From positions 558,001 to 622,000 of the forward strand of contig NZ_WTYX01000002.1 of assembly GCF_009827395.1 (NCBI RefSeq): a stretch of DNA of 64,000 nucleotides, read 5' to 3'. Source of the DNA: Pontixanthobacter aquaemixtae. Its GTDB lineage: Bacteria > Pseudomonadota > Alphaproteobacteria > Sphingomonadales > Sphingomonadaceae. Within the stretch, counting starts at the first letter, position 1; each line of letters opens with the position of its first letter. The notes below the pieces were generated by a model. That model was not told where the DNA came from. It made no database searches and was given only the letters and a program-made list of their open reading frames with translations. The position numbers and the translations under genes are program-made. Of this stretch, positions 60,555 through 64,000 are shown piece by piece.

Positions 60555-62219
60555 ATGACCATCGAACAGCCCCCAGCCGCCGCCATCCCCCTTCTCGACC
60601 GCCGGACTTTATTCCGCGGCGGATTGTTGGGAGCTGGCCTTGCGGCGATGCCCAAAGCGGCCGCCTCCGCCACATTGTCGGGTTTTGGCTATGGCGTTGC
60701 CAGCGGCGAACCGAGCGCAGACAGCGTCTTGCTTTGGACAAGGTTTCAAGCGGATCGGGAAACCGCATTGCGCTGGGAAGTCGCAACCGACGCCGGCTTC
60801 AGCAAAGTTGCTGCTGGCGGAGAAATTGTCGCCCGGCCCGATCATGATTGGTGCGTGAAGCCGGTTGCGCAGGGTCTTGCGGCGGATAGCTGGTACTATT
60901 TCCGCTTTGTCGCGCCCGATGGGCAGGTCTCCCAAACGGGGCGGACTCGAACGCTGCCAATGGGGCCGAAAGATAGCTTCCGCCTGGCAGTCGTTGGCTG
61001 TTCCAATATCGGCTTCGGATATTTCAACGCTTATGCGCATATCGCAGAGGCGGACGATACCGATCTGGTGCTGCATACCGGCGATTACATTTACGAATAT
61101 GGGCGCGATATCTATCCAACCAAACAGCAAGAGCTCGCGGTCCGGATGACGGGAATCGACAGTGAAATCGTCGCGCTGGCCGATTACCGGGCGCGCTACG
61201 CACAGTACCGGTCTGATCCCGATCTCCAGCGGTTGCACCAGCTTTTCCCGATGCTGCATGTGCCCGACGATCATGAAAGCGCAAATGATTCCTACGCCGC
61301 CGGTGCGGAGAACCACCAGCCTCAAACCGAGGGGCCATGGGCAGCTCGCAAACGTGCTGCGGTACGCGCCAATCGCGAATGGATGCCGGTGTCGGATGAA
61401 CCGTGGGCAGCATATGAAATTGGCGATCTGGCAACATTGTTCAGGCTCGAAACCCGGCTGGAGGCGCGGACCAAGCCGTTTGATCTGGCAGATATTATCA
61501 GGCCCGCTGGTCAGGACCCCGAAAAAATACTGGCCGCATTGAAAGCATTTGAATCGGGTGATTGGCGCGACCCCGCGCGCACTTTGATGGGCGGCGTGCA
61601 GGAAAGCTGGCTCGCTGACGGGATGGCTTCTTCGCGCAAGGCAGGCAAAGTGTGGCAGGTTCTGTTGCAGCAGACGATCATGTCAAACCTCAAAACCTCG
61701 CCCGATCTTGCCAATGGTATGAACGAGGCGCTGCCCGAATTCATAAAAGCACGGATCAGGGCGGGGGTTCTGACCGCGACCGCAGGCCTGCCATTCAATA
61801 TGGACGCATGGGATGGCTATCCCGCGGCGCGCGAACGGCTACTTACATCTGCGCAAGAGGCGGACGCCAATCTGATTGTCCTGGCCGGTGACAGCCACAA
61901 TGGCTGGGCATCGGAACTGGACAATATGGGCGCCGCAGCAGGCGTGGAGTTCGCCGGACATTCGGTGACCTCGCCCGGCGCCGAAGGATACATTACCTGG
62001 ATCAAACCAAAGGATTTTGCGGCGCAGTCAGTTGCCGCGAACAGTCAGCTCAAATGGGCAGACACCGGCCAACGCGGCTATATGTCGGTCAAACTGACGC
62101 CCACCCGCGCTACCTCAGAATACCGGTTCCTCGCTGGAATACGCGCAAGGTCCACTGCCCTCGCGGGGACGCAGCGCATCTCCTCCGAAGCGGGTAGCCA
62201 CAAGCTCGACATTGGTTGA
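60555..62219 (+). CDS. phoD: PhoD-like alkaline phosphatase, Tat-exported
   Basis: 554 residues from the ATG at 60555; the frame opens at 60489 without a ribosome site. A twin-arginine signal (DRRTLFRGGLLGAGLAAMPKAAA) leads to a PhoD N-terminal domain and the metallophosphatase core: VVGCSNIGFGYFNAYAHIAEADDTDLVLHTGDYIYEYG, VPDDHESANDSY, VWQVLLQQTIMSNL and LVILAGDSHN-like VLAGDSHNGWASELD. It should hydrolyse phosphodiesters and monoesters in the periplasm for phosphate supply. It precedes the thrS leader, with no terminator visible. Confidence 0.88.
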   Translation: MTIEQPPAAAIPLLDRRTLFRGGLLGAGLAAMPKAAASATLSGFGYGVASGEPSADSVLLWTRFQADRETALRWEVATDAGFSKVAAGGEIVARPDHDWCVKPVAQGLAADSWYYFRFVAPDGQVSQTGRTRTLPMGPKDSFRLAVVGCSNIGFGYFNAYAHIAEADDTDLVLHTGDYIYEYGRDIYPTKQQELAVRMTGIDSEIVALADYRARYAQYRSDPDLQRLHQLFPMLHVPDDHESANDSYAAGAENHQPQTEGPWAARKRAAVRANREWMPVSDEPWAAYEIGDLATLFRLETRLEARTKPFDLADIIRPAGQDPEKILAALKAFESGDWRDPARTLMGGVQESWLADGMASSRKAGKVWQVLLQQTIMSNLKTSPDLANGMNEALPEFIKARIRAGVLTATAGLPFNMDAWDGYPAARERLLTSAQEADANLIVLAGDSHNGWASELDNMGAAAGVEFAGHSVTSPGAEGYITWIKPKDFAAQSVAANSQLKWADTGQRGYMSVKLTPTRATSEYRFLAGIRARSTALAGTQRISSEAGSHKLDIG

Positions 62220-62250
62220 ATCTTAACAGCTGCGCGGCTACATCGCCCGT

Positions 62251-62322
62251 ATGGCACAGCTATGTTTCTTGACCACCACCACTACCACCGGCTTTGACCG
62301 GGGGCAGTTGGTCGCGCGTTAA
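62251..62322 (+). CDS. thrS leader peptide with six consecutive Thr codons
   Basis: A 23-codon frame from ATG 62251 to TAA 62320-62322 that contains ACC ACC ACC ACT ACC ACC in a row at codons 8-13, preceded by a Cys-Phe-Leu segment. Such a run is the signature of leader peptides that sense charged tRNA in attenuators. It lies 131 bases before thrS, whose product charges tRNA-Thr. The ribosome site is weak, as is common for leaders. Confidence 0.72.
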   Translation: MAQLCFLTTTTTTGFDRGQLVAR

Positions 62323-62333
62323 GCCAGCCACTG

Positions 62334-62404
62334 CCGCCCGATTTCGGGCGGTCCGGTGTCACCTCCCGAAATCGTTAGAATAACCGACACCGACTCTTCC
62401 GGTG
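62334..62404 (+). promoter_or_regulatory. Candidate attenuator with alternative helices before thrS
   Basis: The hairpin CCGCCCG-ATTT-CGGGCGG (62334-62351) competes with the perfect 10-base pairing CGATTTCGGG (62339-62348) with CCCGAAATCG (62365-62374). Further on, CGGTGTC (62354-62360) can pair with GACACCG (62386-62392), which excludes CACCG (62388-62392) with CGGTG (62400-62404). This 1:2/2:3/3:4 logic follows the Thr-rich leader frame, fitting ribosome-stall control. No strong U tract is visible, so the final decision may be at translation. Confidence 0.62.
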
Positions 62405-62453
62405 CGCGCGCTCTTCTGCCATGGCGCATCAAAACGAAATACGGACGAATTCG

Positions 62454-64000
62454 ATGAGCGAACTTCTCAAGATCAGCCTTCCCGATGGATCGGTGCGTGA
62501 AATGCCCGAAGGCTCCACCCCTGCCGATGTCGCGGCGGCAATCGGCCCGGGCCTCGCCAAGGCGGCGATTGCGGCCAAGGTCGATGGCGAACTCCGCGAT
62601 ATTGGCCGGCCCTTTGACGGCGATGCCGAATTGGCGCTGGTCACCAATCGTGACGAGGAAGAGGCGCTCGAACTCGCGCGGCACGATTTTGCGCATGTTC
62701 TGGCAGAGGCGGTGCAGGCGCTGTGGCCCGGCACGCAGATTACTTTCGGCCCCGCAACCGATGATGGTTTCTATTATGATGTGATGGCACCCGAAGGCCG
62801 CGACCCGTTCGGCATGGATGATCTTCCCGCAATCGAAGAGAAAATGCGCGAAATTATCAAGGCCGACAAACCTTTGCGGCGTGAAGCGTGGAGCCGTCAG
62901 GCACTGATCGACAAATGGCAGGCCGAGGGCGAGAGCTTCAAAGCCGAATGGGCGGCGGAGCTTCCCGAAGGTGAAGAACTGACGGTCTATTGGTCCGGCG
63001 ATGACTGGATGGATATGTGCCGCGGGCCGCATCTGCCCAGCACCGGAAAACTTGACCCACAGGCATTCAAACTGATGCGCGTTGCCGGCGCCTATTGGCG
63101 CGGCGATCAGGCCAATGCGCAGCTAACGCGGATTTACGGCACGGGCTGGCTCAACAAGAAACAGCTCAACGCGCATCTTCATCGGCTGGAAGAAGCCGGC
63201 AAGCGCGATCACCGCAAGCTGGGCCGCGAAATGGATCTGTTCCACTTGCAGGAAGAGGCGCATGGCAGCGTTTTCTGGCATCCCAAGGGTTACAAGATCT
63301 GGCGCGAGCTGGAAGCCTATATGCGGCGCAAAATGGATGGCGGTGGCTACCGCGAAATCAAAACGCCGCAACTGATGGATGTGCGCCAATGGACGCAATC
63401 GGGCCATTGGGGCAAATATGCAGAAAACATGTTTGCGGTGCCTGACATCGTGCCCGATGTTGACGAGGAAAGCGGCGCGGCATCGCCCAAAGTCGCCAAT
63501 GATGCCGACTGGATGGCGATCAAGCCGATGAATTGCCCGGCGCACGTGCTGGTCTTCAAACAAGGCATCACATCCTATCGCGATCTGCCGATCCGGCTGG
63601 GCGAGATGGGGTGTTGCCATCGCAACGAACCGCATGGGGCGCTGCACGGTCTGATGCGTGTGCGGCAATTCACGCAGGACGATGCGCATATTTTTTGCAC
63701 CGAAGATCAAGTGGTCGAGGAAGTGCGCAAATTCTGTAAATTGGCGGACGAGGTCTATTCGGATTTCGGTTTCAAATATCATGTAAAACTGGCGCTGCGG
63801 CCGGAGAAACGTTTCGGCAGCGATGCCGATTGGGACAAGGCCGAACAGGAATTGCGCGATGCCGTGGCCGAAGCGGGCATGGATAATGAGGACTATGGCT
63901 GGGAGGAGCTTCCCGGCGAAGGCGCGTTCTATGCTCCCAAGCTCGAATGGCACCTGACCGATGCGATTGGCCGTACATGGCAAGTTGGCACGATCCAGGG
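62454..64000 (+). CDS. thrS: Threonyl-tRNA synthetase, C-terminal part beyond the window
   Basis: 515 codons are visible from the ATG at 62454. The order is TGS domain (MSELLKISLPDGSVREMPEG), the second editing domain with HDFAHVLAEAVQALWP (HxxxH) and the CRGPHLP zinc region, then class II motifs: motif 2 around GCCHRNEPHGALHGLMRVRQFTQDDAHIF and the MNCPAH zinc ligand at about residues 359-364. It attaches threonine to tRNA-Thr. A threonine-rich leader frame lies upstream, suggesting control by charged tRNA-Thr. The gene runs off the right edge. Confidence 0.95.
   Translation, partial: MSELLKISLPDGSVREMPEGSTPADVAAAIGPGLAKAAIAAKVDGELRDIGRPFDGDAELALVTNRDEEEALELARHDFAHVLAEAVQALWPGTQITFGPATDDGFYYDVMAPEGRDPFGMDDLPAIEEKMREIIKADKPLRREAWSRQALIDKWQAEGESFKAEWAAELPEGEELTVYWSGDDWMDMCRGPHLPSTGKLDPQAFKLMRVAGAYWRGDQANAQLTRIYGTGWLNKKQLNAHLHRLEEAGKRDHRKLGREMDLFHLQEEAHGSVFWHPKGYKIWRELEAYMRRKMDGGGYREIKTPQLMDVRQWTQSGHWGKYAENMFAVPDIVPDVDEESGAASPKVANDADWMAIKPMNCPAHVLVFKQGITSYRDLPIRLGEMGCCHRNEPHGALHGLMRVRQFTQDDAHIFCTEDQVVEEVRKFCKLADEVYSDFGFKYHVKLALRPEKRFGSDADWDKAEQELRDAVAEAGMDNEDYGWEELPGEGAFYAPKLEWHLTDAIGRTWQVGTIQ

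Noticed and set aside
1-64000. CRISPR array or ribosomal RNA genes
   Set aside because: No regularly spaced direct repeats and no rRNA-like sequence were seen in the window.

Overview
The window looks like chromosome from an alphaproteobacterium of the order Sphingomonadales, most likely an Erythrobacter/Altererythrobacter-type organism. I infer this from the style of the housekeeping proteins, the rpe - heparinase-like - purH order, a giant NAD-dependent glutamate dehydrogenase, a CYP153-type P450 and the moderately high GC of the core. No 16S gene is present to confirm it.

Positions 1-18245 are the right-hand part of an integrated genomic island. Its right border is a tyrosine integrase (16855-18066, minus) next to a 3' fragment of a tRNA-Arg(CCG) gene (18196-18245) that lacks its 5' half. 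This is the usual product of integration into a tRNA gene; the intact tRNA copy should lie left of the window. From left to right the island holds: a truncated DnaX-like clamp-loader ATPase coupled to a small protein and divergent from an XRE regulator; a large protein joining a Cas4/RecB-like nuclease to a DEDD-like exonuclease (DUF2779); unknown small proteins; a possible structured RNA; a membrane protein/lipoprotein pair; a two-gene unit whose second gene has PD-(D/E)XK nuclease motifs; a four-gene operon (GHKL/MORC-like ATPase, Z1 helicase-like ATPase, DUF4420 PD-(D/E)XK nuclease, AIPR protein) facing a complete C5-cytosine methyltransferase; and a broken IS6-family transposase. The main cassette is a MORC/Z1-type restriction-modification or phage-defence system.

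From 18269 onward the sequence is ordinary chromosome. 18269-23693: acyl-CoA synthetase, M20 amidohydrolase, a diacylglycerol-kinase-like protein coupled to a possible Tam41-like nucleotidyltransferase, and a DUF2141 protein. 23957-28095: rpe, a heparinase II/III-like protein and purH. 28280-33262: a 45-residue membrane protein, an exported MsrA, a Fur/Zur regulator, dxs, an alpha/beta hydrolase and a crotonase. 33266-34144: a divergent thioesterase/HxlR pair with two matching palindromic operators. 34163-39596: a POT peptide transporter, two exported amidohydrolases (one without the metal-binding HxH) and an FKBP, divergent from a GntR regulator. 39752-45018: IHF beta, tRNA-Leu(TAA), a tandem PilZ protein, and a surface-glycan-like set (flavoprotein, GtrA, GT-C-like membrane protein).

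45022-51721 carries an exported MsrB, a CYP153-type P450, a NatAB-like ABC exporter, queG and a ferredoxin reductase that could serve the P450. 51736-59405 carries the large glutamate dehydrogenase, a luciferase-like flavoprotein, a TPR protein, an alpha/beta hydrolase and a 34-residue lipoprotein. 59422-60411 is a three-gene unit (small membrane protein, 204-residue membrane protein, XRE regulator) with two tandem palindromes upstream. 60555-62219 is a Tat-exported PhoD-like phosphatase.

The window ends in thrS (from 62454). It is preceded by a 23-codon reading frame with six consecutive threonine codons and by mutually exclusive RNA pairings, which looks like a ribosome-mediated threonine attenuator. 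Beyond the defence island, this is the most striking regulatory signal in the window.
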